A DNA stretch of 64,000 bases from assembly GCF_019492185.1 (NCBI RefSeq), contig NZ_JAICCF010000001.1:1674001-1738000 (forward strand), in the 5' to 3' direction. The translations under genes were made by a program, and so were the position numbers. A model generated the notes under the pieces. The model was not told the origin of the DNA. It worked only from the letters and a program-made list of their open reading frames with translations, and did no database searches. The DNA comes from Chitinophaga rhizophila (GTDB taxonomy: Bacteria; Bacteroidota; Bacteroidia; Chitinophagales; Chitinophagaceae). Shown piece after piece: positions 36,826 through 45,258 of the stretch (position 1 is its first letter; every line of letters starts with the position of its first letter).

Positions 36826-38124
36826 TTAGTGTGCGCGGTCAAGCTTATGACCTTTCGCACCAAACCATACCACTACTGCAAAGCAGATCAGGGGCAGGAT
36901 GTATGCCATCTGGATATTTGAGTTGTCAGAGATCAATCCCATAAGCGGAGGGAATATAGCACCACCTACGATAGACATGATGATCAGTGAAGAACCAAAC
37001 TTGGTATCTCCACCCAGTCCTTTGATACCGAGAGAGAAGATAGTCGGGAACATGATAGACATGAAAAACGGTACAGCCAATACGGTCCAAACGGCTATTT
37101 GTCCTTTGGTAGTCATTGCGATAAGGAGCAGCAGTACATTGATCAGGCCATAAGCAGCCAATAGCACCTGCGGTTTCATTTTACGCATCAGGAAGGTGCC
37201 GAAGAAACGACCGATCATAAAGCCGAGACCAGCTACAGAGCCCAGCAATACAGCGGCATCTTTCTCACCTATATCAGCAGTATATTTTGCAAAACGGATA
37301 AAGAAGGCATTTACGCCTACCTGGCCACCGATATAAAAGAACATAGTCACCACGGCCGCAATCAGGTGTTTATGCCTGAAGATGCTGCCTTTTTCATTAG
37401 CGGTAGCGTCTACCTGCTCATCCTGTTGCTCAGTTACTTCAGGCATCTTTGTAACCACAAAAAGCAGGGCTATCAGTAATACAACGATGCCGATAATGAG
37501 GTATGGTACTTTTACCGTACTTGCCTCGCCGATCAGGTATTGTTGTAATGCGTCCGGAGACATAGCGTTGAGTTGTGCCTCAGTAAGCTCTGTACCCGAA
37601 AGAATAAATCTTGCCCCTAATATCGGAGCGATCATAGCACCTACGCCGTTAAATGACTGTGCAAGATTCAGACGAGTAGTGGCTGTTTCCGGGCTACCTA
37701 ATACAGATACGTAAGGATTAGCAGCAGTTTCCAGGAATGTAAGGCCAGATGCGATGATAAACAGCGCTCCCAGGAAAAAGTTATAATCGCGGGTACTGGC
37801 GGCCGGAAGGAATAGAAATGCTCCCACAGCATACAGGCAGAGGCCGAAGATTATACCAGCTTTATATCCGAATTTCTTCATTACCGCGCCTGCAGGTAAT
37901 GCCATCAGGAAGTAGGCAGCAAATACGGCAGAGTCAATGAACGCCGATTGCATGTCAGTTAACTGACAGGCCTTCTTCAGATGAGGAATCAGGATAGGGC
38001 TCATATTATGAATCAGCGCCCAGAGGAAAAATAAACTCGTTACCAGTATAAAAGGAAACAGGTAACTCTTCTTTGTATCGATGTTTGCCTTAACTGTGGA
38101 AGTGGGCATTGCGGCTCCGGCCAT
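36826..38124 (-). CDS. fucP: L-fucose:proton symporter (FucP-type MFS permease)
   Basis: 432 residues with about 12 hydrophobic helices. The N-terminal YLFPFILVTSLFFLWALIHNMSPILIPHLKKA is the FucP signature, with acidic residues in the early helices that carry protons. It would bring L-fucose across the inner membrane; related members carry glucose/galactose. Last gene of the fucose cluster, 36 bp after the SDR gene. Confidence 0.9.
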   Translation of the reverse strand: MAGAAMPTSTVKANIDTKKSYLFPFILVTSLFFLWALIHNMSPILIPHLKKACQLTDMQSAFIDSAVFAAYFLMALPAGAVMKKFGYKAGIIFGLCLYAVGAFLFLPAASTRDYNFFLGALFIIASGLTFLETAANPYVSVLGSPETATTRLNLAQSFNGVGAMIAPILGARFILSGTELTEAQLNAMSPDALQQYLIGEASTVKVPYLIIGIVVLLIALLFVVTKMPEVTEQQDEQVDATANEKGSIFRHKHLIAAVVTMFFYIGGQVGVNAFFIRFAKYTADIGEKDAAVLLGSVAGLGFMIGRFFGTFLMRKMKPQVLLAAYGLINVLLLLIAMTTKGQIAVWTVLAVPFFMSIMFPTIFSLGIKGLGGDTKFGSSLIIMSIVGGAIFPPLMGLISDNSNIQMAYILPLICFAVVVWFGAKGHKLDRAH

Positions 38125-38160
38125 AAGTATAATTTATAAGATGAAAAGTGCTGTTGGCAA

Positions 38161-38943
38161 CTAGCTAATGGATCTGTCGAGGTGTGTGTAACCACCATCT
38201 ACATAAACGATCTGACCGGTAGTGTGAGAAGATACGCCTGACAGCAGGAATACTGTCATATTAGCGATTTCCTCTGAGGTGGTCATACGTTGTTCATATG
38301 GTATTTTTGCAACGATGGAAGCCAGCTTTTCTTTCGGATTAGGTAAAGAGTTGATCCAGGTTTCATACAGCGGCGTCCATACTTCGGCAGGAATAACGGT
38401 ATTCACGCGTACACCGTAAGGCAGCAGTTCAACTGCCCATTCGCGGGTCAGCGCATTGATACCACCTTTGGAAGCTGCATAACCGGAAGTTTTACCCTGG
38501 CCGGTATCTGCTACTTTGGAACCGATATTCACAATATTTCCTTTGCTCTGCTTCAGGTAAGGCAGTGCATAGTGTGCGAGGTTGTAGTAATGGGAGATGT
38601 TTTTCTGCAAGGAAGCCATGAACTTCTCCGGGCTACCGCTTTCCAGTCCAACACCGTCATTTACACCGGCATTGTTCACCAGGCCATCAATACGGCCAAA
38701 GCGTTGTGCGGTAAATTCGATCACCTTTTTACAGGCTTCTGCTTCACCCAGTTCGGCTGTTACTTCTACTGCCTGTCCGCCGGCAGCTACAATTGCAGCC
38801 ACTGTCTTTTCATTATCGGCAGTACTTCTACCGGCAACCACTGTAATGCCGCCTTCAGCTGCTATCAGTTTTGAGATAGCCTCACCAATACCCTTTGCAC
38901 CTCCTGTTACTATAAATACTTTATCTTTTAATCCCAGATCCAT
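38161..38943 (-). CDS. SDR oxidoreductase, probable L-fucose dehydrogenase
   Basis: A 260-residue classical short-chain dehydrogenase: cofactor motif TGGAKGIGEA (13-22), NNAG (~90-93), catalytic S-Y-K with YAASK (~154-158) and the C-terminal GQIVYVDGGYTHLDRS. In the non-phosphorylating route the first step oxidises L-fucose to L-fucono-lactone. Its place between fucP and the lactonase gene makes that role likely, but SDR specificity cannot be read with certainty; it could exchange roles with the SDR at 42027. Confidence 0.85.
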   Translation of the reverse strand: MDLGLKDKVFIVTGGAKGIGEAISKLIAAEGGITVVAGRSTADNEKTVAAIVAAGGQAVEVTAELGEAEACKKVIEFTAQRFGRIDGLVNNAGVNDGVGLESGSPEKFMASLQKNISHYYNLAHYALPYLKQSKGNIVNIGSKVADTGQGKTSGYAASKGGINALTREWAVELLPYGVRVNTVIPAEVWTPLYETWINSLPNPKEKLASIVAKIPYEQRMTTSEEIANMTVFLLSGVSSHTTGQIVYVDGGYTHLDRSIS

Positions 38944-38979
38944 GTCAGTAGTTTGAATAATTTAAAATATGTGCAGGTA

Positions 38980-39807
38980 CTACAGACTGTAGAACCTGAC
39001 AGCGTTTCCGCCCATGATGCCGGCTCTTTCCGTAGCAGAAAGGCGGCTGATATAATCGGTGATAATTGCCTTCACTTGTGTATAGCTGGCTGCTACTTTA
39101 CATACCGGCCAGTCGGAACCAAACATCAGGCGTTCGGGGCCGAAAGCATCCAATACCACATCGAGGAAAGGCTCGAAGTGAGCGGGTTCCCATTTCTGCC
39201 AGTCTGCTTCAGTAACCAGTCCGCTTAATTTGCAATATACGTTTGGCTGTTGGGCAATTGCCCTCATATGAGTTTCCCAGGCACTGATATCACGTGTTTT
39301 GAAGTATGGTTTGGCCATATGGTCTATTACCAACCGCTGATCAGGAAACTGTTGTACAAAGGCCGCTACTGCGGGTAATTGTACGGGATAAACCAGTATA
39401 TCGTATGTGAAATTATGTGCAGCCAGCGCCCTGATACCTTCGCAGAAATCTTTCCTGAGAATAAATGCCGGATCGGGTTCTCCCTGTACAATGTGCCTGA
39501 AGCCTTTCAGTTTACCATATTGGCTGTAGTGGGCCAGTTTGTCTGAGAGGTTGTCTGCACGGAGGTCTACCCATCCTACAACGCCTTTAATAAAGGCATG
39601 TTGTGCAGCGAGATCCAGCAGGAAGCCGGTTTCAGTTTCGGACTGGTCTGCCTGTACAGCGACACAGCCGTCCACACCGTTCTCCTGTAATACAGGCAGC
39701 AGGTGGTGTGGCAGGAAATCTTCCTGTATCACTTTCATATCATCAGTGATCCAGGCATCCTTTACAGGGTGGTATTGCCAGAAATGCTGGTGTGCGTCTA
39801 TAATCAT
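38980..39807 (-). CDS. Amidohydrolase, probable L-fuconolactonase
   Basis: 275 residues of the COG3618 amidohydrolase group: metal-binding IDAHQHFW (3-10), a middle VIDHMAKP (~183-190) and GSDWPV (~242-247). Members hydrolyse sugar lactones such as L-fucono-1,5-lactone and L-rhamnono-lactone. In this cluster it would open L-fuconolactone to L-fuconate. Same strand and direction as its neighbours; 36-bp gap to the SDR gene. Confidence 0.88.
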   Translation of the reverse strand: MIIDAHQHFWQYHPVKDAWITDDMKVIQEDFLPHHLLPVLQENGVDGCVAVQADQSETETGFLLDLAAQHAFIKGVVGWVDLRADNLSDKLAHYSQYGKLKGFRHIVQGEPDPAFILRKDFCEGIRALAAHNFTYDILVYPVQLPAVAAFVQQFPDQRLVIDHMAKPYFKTRDISAWETHMRAIAQQPNVYCKLSGLVTEADWQKWEPAHFEPFLDVVLDAFGPERLMFGSDWPVCKVAASYTQVKAIITDYISRLSATERAGIMGGNAVRFYSL

Positions 39808-39878
39808 TATTTCATAACGTTTTTCTTCCTTATCAGTCTTGCTATAAAGCTATACTTCTTTCGTGCAATCGTCCTACA

Positions 39879-40211
39879 TTACTGTAGTGAAAAGATCCTG
39901 TCCATCATCACCCATTTTTCACCAGGCTTAGCTACGGGTACAGCCTTCTGATATTTCCACATCAGCTGCTCCCATTCCTGTACTTTAGGGTTAGCCGCAT
40001 CTGCCGCATCTTTTGCTTCAAAGGAGAAACTGTCGTTTACTTCCATGATCATAAAGAGGCGGTCCATGATACGGTATATCTCCATATTAGTAATGCCGGC
40101 GTCGATGATACTCTTCTTTATTTCAGGCCATATCTCACGGTGATAGGCTTCGTATTCAGCTATCAGCGCAGGATCATTAACCAGATCAAGCGCTAAGCAA
40201 TATCGATTCAT
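39879..40211 (-). CDS. RhaM-type L-rhamnose/L-fucose mutarotase
   Basis: 110 residues, the normal size for the family. MNRYCLALDLVNDP, EYEAYHREIWPEI (catalytic-region His) and NMEIYRIMDRLFMIMEV are conserved in RhaM. It interconverts alpha and beta anomers of 6-deoxy-sugars so that uptake is not limited by slow spontaneous rotation. L-fucose is the likely substrate because of the neighbours. Confidence 0.88.
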   Translation of the reverse strand: MNRYCLALDLVNDPALIAEYEAYHREIWPEIKKSIIDAGITNMEIYRIMDRLFMIMEVNDSFSFEAKDAADAANPKVQEWEQLMWKYQKAVPVAKPGEKWVMMDRIFSLQ

Positions 40212-40230
40212 AATAATTGGAAATTAGCAA

Positions 40231-40276
40231 TCAGGCATCAGGAAGCATAAGTAGCTTCCTGATGCCTGACTTTTTT
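40231..40276 (+). terminator. Strong hairpin with T-run on the plus strand, inside the minus-strand fucose cluster
   Basis: TCAGGCATCAGGAAGC (40231-40246) and GCTTCCTGATGCCTGA (40254-40269) form a perfect 16-bp stem with a 7-nt loop. The T-run (CTTTTTT) is on the plus side, so by sequence it stops plus-strand transcripts, although both flanking genes are on the minus strand. On the minus strand it is a stable hairpin between the FAH-family gene and the mutarotase gene and could set unequal expression. Confidence 0.75.
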
Positions 40277-41126
40277 ATTTAAATGCTACGGCCGTCTGTT
40301 TAGAAGAACCCAGTCCGTCTATACCCAGCTCTATCACATCTCCTGCTTTGATATACACCTGCGGATTCATACCCAGGCCTACACCTGCCGGAGTACCGGT
40401 AGAGATCACATCGCCCGGGAGCAGGGTCATGAACTGGCTCAGGTAAGATACCAGGAAAGGTATTTTGAATATCAGGTTAGCAGTGGTACCATCCTGCATA
40501 GTCTTACCATTTACAGTAAGCCAGAGGCGCAGGTTATCCACATCTTTAATTTCATCTTTGGTTACCAGCCAAGGGCCTAAAGGACCGAAAGTGTCGCAGC
40601 TTTTACCTTTTACCCACTGACCACCACGTTCCAGCTGGAAAGCACGCTCGCTATAGTCATTGTGTAATGCGTAACCAGCCACATACTCAAGTGCATCTTT
40701 CTCTTCTACATAGCTGGCCTTTTTGCCAATTACTACTGCTAGTTCCACTTCCCAGTCAGTTTTCTCGCTATTGCGTGGAATGATCAGGTCATCATTAGGA
40801 CCTACCAGGGAAGTAGTACTTTTGAAGAATACGATTGGCTCCTGTGGGATTGCTGCGTTGGTTTCTTTTGCGTGGTCAGCATAGTTCAGACCAATGCAGA
40901 TGATTTTTGAAGGACGTGTAACAGGAGAACCGAAGCGGGTACCTGCAGGTACCTGCGGACAGCTACCGCTGTTTTTTTCCCACCAGGCAGCCAGTCTTTG
41001 CAGACCATCTGTTTCAAAGAATTTCTCACCGAAGTCTTCTCCAAATGCACTTACATCAAATGTACCTGCTTCTGTTACAATACCTGGCTTTTCTGCACCG
41101 GGTAAACCAAATCTGATCAGTTTCAT
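40275..41126 (-). CDS. Fumarylacetoacetate-hydrolase-family enzyme, probable 2,4-diketo-3-deoxy-L-fuconate hydrolase
   Basis: 283 residues: an N-terminal cap domain (MKLIRFGLPGAEKPGIV) and the FAH catalytic fold with ICIGLNYADHAKET (~75-88), the metal ligands in DWEVELAVVIGK (~127-138) and the C-terminal VISTGTPAGVGLGMNP. Close relatives cleave 2,4-diketo-3-deoxy-L-fuconate to pyruvate and L-lactate, or act as ureidoglycolate lyases. The cluster favours the former. Confidence 0.88.
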   Translation of the reverse strand: MKLIRFGLPGAEKPGIVTEAGTFDVSAFGEDFGEKFFETDGLQRLAAWWEKNSGSCPQVPAGTRFGSPVTRPSKIICIGLNYADHAKETNAAIPQEPIVFFKSTTSLVGPNDDLIIPRNSEKTDWEVELAVVIGKKASYVEEKDALEYVAGYALHNDYSERAFQLERGGQWVKGKSCDTFGPLGPWLVTKDEIKDVDNLRLWLTVNGKTMQDGTTANLIFKIPFLVSYLSQFMTLLPGDVISTGTPAGVGLGMNPQVYIKAGDVIELGIDGLGSSKQTAVAFK

Positions 41127-41182
41127 ATAATAATTTACTGTTTTAACTTAAATGCTGTGGACACCATTTTACCAGCGTCGCA

Positions 41183-41935
41183 CTATCTTGATAATGTGTT
41201 GATCTGCAGACGGCCATTTTCTACCTTGATTTCATAGGTGTTAGTCAGCTTACCATCTTTTTCGAGTACTACAAAACACTGGTCCTTGTTAGTTTCTGAC
41301 ACGAGGATACCAGGGTTGAAACCGGCAGGTACTGCCTGTGACAATGTCCTGTTAGCACCAGCAAATTCAGTATATACATGTACTGAATCTTTAGACGCCA
41401 GCGGTACTATTTTTACGATGAAATCTGCAATGATCTGTCCTGATTTCAGGTTTTTGGTATAGGAGTTTTCCAGCTTTGCAGCACCAGCTGCACTGATCTT
41501 GCCTAAGCCAAGTTTATTTTCTGCATACTGCCACACGCCAGCCGGAGGAGTACCTACATGATTGATCTGCAGGAAACCTTTATCGTCCACACTTGCATGG
41601 TAGTAACGGGTAGTACGGTTTTGTTTCAGTACTCCAACGTAACAGCTGTTAGGCTTGTCCCACACCAGGCGGTAAAGGTCTTTTTCCTCTACATCTTTTG
41701 CCAGTGGCAATCTGAATTGTTTTTCCTTTGTTTTCCCGTCCAGTTCAAATACCAGTTTGATCTCAGTAGTATCGGTCACGGGGAATGAAACGCTTACTTT
41801 TCCTGCCGGTTCTACCGGCTGAAAAGCTTCTCCCGCAGAAGAGGTATCGTCCGTTTCAGCAGCCGAACCTTTCTCCTGTTGTGATCCGCAGGCAAAGAAT
41901 AATGTTGCAATAAGTAGTAAAGACCAAGCTTTCAT
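41183..41935 (-). CDS. Lipoprotein of unknown function in the fucose cluster
   Basis: 250 residues. The signal ends in a lipobox (LFFAC, Cys16), followed by a low-complexity acidic linker (SSAGEAFQPVEPAG). The rest is beta-rich (EIKLVFELDGKTKEKQFRLPL, RTTRYYHASVDDKGFLQIN) with no catalytic motif. I recognise no family. It is co-directional with the catabolic genes, between the FAH-family gene and an SDR gene. Three TTACGAAT boxes lie in the gap before its start. It may bind sugar or be an unrelated envelope protein. Confidence 0.75.
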   Translation of the reverse strand: MKAWSLLLIATLFFACGSQQEKGSAAETDDTSSAGEAFQPVEPAGKVSVSFPVTDTTEIKLVFELDGKTKEKQFRLPLAKDVEEKDLYRLVWDKPNSCYVGVLKQNRTTRYYHASVDDKGFLQINHVGTPPAGVWQYAENKLGLGKISAAGAAKLENSYTKNLKSGQIIADFIVKIVPLASKDSVHVYTEFAGANRTLSQAVPAGFNPGILVSETNKDQCFVVLEKDGKLTNTYEIKVENGRLQINTLSR

Positions 41936-41951
41936 GGAATTATGCGTTGAT

Positions 41952-42008
41952 TTACGAATGAGATATAAGAAAAGTGAGTTACGAATATAACCAATCCGCC
42001 ATTCGTAA
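41952..42008. repeat. Three TTACGAAT boxes upstream of the lipoprotein gene
   Basis: TTACGAAT occurs at 41952-41959 and 41979-41986 and inverted (ATTCGTAA) at 42001-42008, all within 57 bp in the gap between the lipoprotein and SDR genes. The two inward-facing copies (41979 and 42001) are 14 bp apart. They may be binding sites for a regulator of the cluster. Confidence 0.5.
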
Positions 42009-42026
42009 GCAGCATTTTACTATTCC

Positions 42027-42809
42027 TTAATTATTCAGCTTGATAAAGCCGCCGTCCAGCGGATAATCACATCCTGTAATGAATCCTGCTTCGGATGAAC
42101 ATAGGAATAATGCCAGTGTGCCCACCTCATCCGGCTTAGCCATACGGCCTATCGGTTGTGTTTTAGAGAGCTTTTCAAACATCTCCTGTTCCTTACCAGG
42201 ATAGTTCTTAGCAATAAAACCATCCACAAATGGCGTATGTACGCGGGCCGGAGACACGCAGTTACAACGGATGCCATCGCTGATATAATCTTTTGCCACA
42301 GAAAGCGTCATTGTTAATACAGCGCCTTTACTCATAGAATACGCAAACCTGTCAGGAATACCTACGCTGGAAGCAATAGAAGCCACATTCAGGATCACTC
42401 CACCCTTTTGTTCTTTCATCTGTTTGATGACAGCATACATACAATTGTATGTACCTTTCACGTTCACGCTATATACCCTGTCAAGATCTTCCTCCGTGGT
42501 GGACTCCAGTTTGCCGACATGCGCAATACCGGCACAGTTCACAAGAATATCAATACGGCCTGCCGCTGCAATAATCTTGTCCATTGTACTTACAACAGCT
42601 GTCTGTTGCGCCACATTACAGGCATGTACCTGCGCAGTACCACCTTCAGCTGCGATTTCTGCTACCGTTTGCTTACCTCCGTCTTCATTCAATTCAATGA
42701 TATGTACATTCGCGCCCTGCGCTGCAAATACCTTTGCTATAGCCTGCCCTATGCCGCTGCCACCACCGGTGATCACAGCCACTTTGTTATCTAATCTAAA
42801 CAGGTTCAT
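42027..42809 (-). CDS. SDR oxidoreductase, probable 2-keto-3-deoxy-L-fuconate 4-dehydrogenase
   Basis: A 260-residue classical SDR with TGGGSGIGQA (14-23), NCAG (~92-95), YSMSK (~157-161) and the end motif GCDYPLDGGFIKLNN. In the oxidative fucose route this step makes the 2,4-diketo acid that the FAH-family enzyme then cuts. It is the first gene of the cluster on the minus strand. Specificity is inferred from context. Confidence 0.85.
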   Translation of the reverse strand: MNLFRLDNKVAVITGGGSGIGQAIAKVFAAQGANVHIIELNEDGGKQTVAEIAAEGGTAQVHACNVAQQTAVVSTMDKIIAAAGRIDILVNCAGIAHVGKLESTTEEDLDRVYSVNVKGTYNCMYAVIKQMKEQKGGVILNVASIASSVGIPDRFAYSMSKGAVLTMTLSVAKDYISDGIRCNCVSPARVHTPFVDGFIAKNYPGKEQEMFEKLSKTQPIGRMAKPDEVGTLALFLCSSEAGFITGCDYPLDGGFIKLNN

Positions 42810-42823
42810 ATTTTCCTTAATTT

Positions 42824-42896
42824 AAGGGTTCTAAAATAACCCTTTTACCAAGGCAAAAACTATCCTTTTTTACCAGTAACTTGTACTTTATTACCA
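42824..42896. promoter_or_regulatory. Control region between the fucose cluster and the dipeptidase gene
   Basis: Two features are visible. A 7-bp inverted repeat, AAGGGTT (42824-42830) with AACCCTT (42838-42844), lies 15 bp before the first SDR gene. Three direct TTACCA boxes preceded by T-rich tracts start at 42845, 42870 and 42891, spaced 25 and 21 bp (about two helical turns). No exact -7 box was found for either gene. The boxes could be operator sites. Confidence 0.45.
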
Positions 42897-42924
42897 TATT
42901 TAGGTATTTTTAAATAAAAAACAG

Positions 42925-43641
42925 TTGAAAATCAATTACCCGATTGCCTGCATACCCGGTATACTCTTATTACATGTCATGCTGACAATAAGCGTCCTGA
43001 CGGTAAAGGGACAACCGGTTCCGCAGAATAAATATGGACTGCCCGTTGTGCAAACTACCGCACATTATCAGCAACTGGTAGCGGCCGACAGTAACCAGGC
43101 ATTGATTGATATTGCAGCCTATATTCCCGGCATACGTACAGACATCCGATATGCTACAGCAGACAACTTTACACATCAGGTATTGTACCCGTATGCAGCA
43201 GCCTACCTGAGGCTACCTGCTGCCAGGGCACTAAAGGCCGTGCAGGAAGAACTGAACAGGCAGGGACTTGGACTACTGATATTTGATGCTTACCGTCCTT
43301 ATAGTATTACGGAAAAGATGTGGGAGATTGTACCAGATGACCGCTATGCAGCTAATCCACGCAATGGCTCGGGACATAATCGCGGTGTCGCTGTAGACCT
43401 GACGCTGGTCAAGCTCCAAACCGGGCAACCAGTCGCTATGCCTACCGGTTTTGACGACTTTACAGAGAAAGCGCATCATGCGTATCCTGTGTCAGATACT
43501 ATGATTGCTGCCAACAGGCAATTGTTAAGAAGTGTGATGGAGAAACATGGCTTTCTGCCTTTAACCACTGAATGGTGGCATTATTACCTCAAAACATATA
43601 AAGAATATCCGCTGATGGACATCCCGTTCAGTGGTATATAA
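42925..43641 (+). CDS. D-alanyl-D-alanine dipeptidase (VanX/DdpX, peptidase M15D)
   Basis: 238 residues. Signal peptide ~1-30 (VLTVKGQ). Zinc ligands lie in SGHNRGVAVDLTL (His and Asp) and EWWHYY near the C-terminus, the M15 signature. It would cleave D-Ala-D-Ala in the periplasm during wall recycling; the strain need not be vancomycin-resistant. The only start upstream of the signal peptide is TTG 42925, because a stop codon lies in frame at 42901. Its stop codon is within the terminator hairpin. Confidence 0.88.
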   Translation: MKINYPIACIPGILLLHVMLTISVLTVKGQPVPQNKYGLPVVQTTAHYQQLVAADSNQALIDIAAYIPGIRTDIRYATADNFTHQVLYPYAAAYLRLPAARALKAVQEELNRQGLGLLIFDAYRPYSITEKMWEIVPDDRYAANPRNGSGHNRGVAVDLTLVKLQTGQPVAMPTGFDDFTEKAHHAYPVSDTMIAANRQLLRSVMEKHGFLPLTTEWWHYYLKTYKEYPLMDIPFSGI

Positions 43642-43679
43642 CAAAAAAGCCCTGTCAATGACAGGGCTTTTTTGTTATA
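43637..43679. terminator. Bidirectional terminator between the dipeptidase gene and leuA
   Basis: A 20-bp perfect inverted repeat (43637-43656 and 43660-43679) around a 3-nt loop, with A and T runs inside the arms. It serves both convergent genes and overlaps the dipeptidase stop codon. Confidence 0.9.
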
Positions 43680-43689
43680 ATGATGTTGC

Positions 43690-45198
43690 TTAATAGATCT
43701 TATTCAGTGCATCAACATATGCATGCATTGAGGCATTCACAATGTCAGTTGAGTAACCATAGCCATAATAAGCCTGGCCATTGTGTTTTACACGCATGTT
43801 TACTTTACTTACATCCTTACTACCACCACGCATTGACTGTATGTTAAACTCGTCGATATCTATCTGATCTTTGATGATCTCATGGATGGCATTGATAGCA
43901 GCATCTACAGGACCGTTACCAGCGGAGCTGGCTTCTTTCTCTTCACCATTGATCTTCAGTTTCACAGTTGCCATAGGACGCAGCGGATCGCCACATACTA
44001 CCTGCAACAACGTTACTTTGATAGCTTTATCGTCATAGTTCTTATCATCGCCGTCGCCCATCAGTTCCTGCAGATCGGCATCATTGATATCCTTCTTCTG
44101 ATCAGCCATAACCAGGAAGCGTTGGTATACTTCATCCAGGTTGATCTTATCCAGCTTATAACCTAAGCGTTCCAGGTGGTGCTTCAGTGCATGACGGCCA
44201 CTACGTGCAGTCAGAATGATAGCGTTGGATGGGATACCTACATCCTCCGGATTCAGGATCTCATAGTTTTCACGATGTTTCAATACACCATCCTGGTGAA
44301 TACCGGAGCTGTGTGCAAACGCGTTACGACCGATGATAGCCTTATTTGCCTGTACCGGCATGCGCATCATGGTTTCTACCATGTTGCTGATACCATAGAT
44401 ACGTTTTGAATTGATACCTGTATGATAGCCCATTGCGTGGTGCGTCTTCAGGATCATCGCTACTTCTTCCAGTGATGTATTACCGGCACGCTCTCCAATA
44501 CCATTGATAGTACATTCTACCTGGCGTGCACCATTCATTACACCTGCGATGGTATTGGCAGTAGCCAGTCCCAGGTCATTGTGACAGTGCACAGAGATAA
44601 TAGCTTTATCAATGTTGGATACGTTATCCATCAGGTACTTAATCTTGGCACCATACTGGTCAGGCAGACAATATCCGTTTGTATCTGGAATATTAACAAC
44701 AGTTGCACCTGCGGCGATAACTGCTTCAATCATTCTGGCCAGGTATTCATTATCAGCGCGACCGGCATCTTCCGCATAAAACTCAATGTCATCCACGAAT
44801 TTGCGTGCATACTTAACGGCATCAACTGCGCGTCTCAGGATCTCATCGCGGGTACTGTTGAATTTATATTTTATGTGCATATCGGAGGCTCCGATACCAG
44901 TATGGATACGTTTACGTTTTGCAAAGCGAAGCGCTTCAGCAGCAGCATCAATATCCATGGTGTTGGCACGTGTCAGTGCACAGATCACAGGCTCGCTTAC
45001 TGCTTTCGATATTTCAACGACACTCTGGAAATCACCGGGACTGGAAATTGGGAACCCGGCTTCAATAACATCTACTCCGAGCAATTCCAATTCCTTAGCT
45101 ACCTCAATTTTCTCGACGGTTGTCAGCTGGCAACCAGGGACCTGTTCGCCATCACGGAGTGTAGTATCGAAGACGTATACACGATTTTTATCGCTCAT
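43690..45198 (-). CDS. leuA: 2-isopropylmalate synthase
   Basis: Condenses 2-oxoisovalerate and acetyl-CoA to 2-isopropylmalate, the committed step of leucine synthesis. 502 residues with the HMGL-like barrel start [14 protein letters not shown] (10-23), [13 protein letters not shown] (~204-216; metal His pair) and a C-terminal LeuA dimer regulatory domain (~365-500) where leucine feedback would act. Last gene of the leucine operon. Confidence 0.95.
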   Translation of the reverse strand: MSDKNRVYVFDTTLRDGEQVPGCQLTTVEKIEVAKELELLGVDVIEAGFPISSPGDFQSVVEISKAVSEPVICALTRANTMDIDAAAEALRFAKRKRIHTGIGASDMHIKYKFNSTRDEILRRAVDAVKYARKFVDDIEFYAEDAGRADNEYLARMIEAVIAAGATVVNIPDTNGYCLPDQYGAKIKYLMDNVSNIDKAIISVHCHNDLGLATANTIAGVMNGARQVECTINGIGERAGNTSLEEVAMILKTHHAMGYHTGINSKRIYGISNMVETMMRMPVQANKAIIGRNAFAHSSGIHQDGVLKHRENYEILNPEDVGIPSNAIILTARSGRHALKHHLERLGYKLDKINLDEVYQRFLVMADQKKDINDADLQELMGDGDDKNYDDKAIKVTLLQVVCGDPLRPMATVKLKINGEEKEASSAGNGPVDAAINAIHEIIKDQIDIDEFNIQSMRGGSKDVSKVNMRVKHNGQAYYGYGYSTDIVNASMHAYVDALNKIY

Positions 45199-45258
45199 CT
45201 TATATTAATTACGTTATTGGAGAATTTACTTTATTCAGGCTATTGCGTCTGAAACGAA

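Noticed and set aside
42925..43641. Vancomycin resistance gene (vanX)
   Set aside because: The enzyme is of the same M15D family, but there is no vanH, vanA or two-component system beside it, and Gram-negative bacteria commonly carry such dipeptidases for wall recycling.
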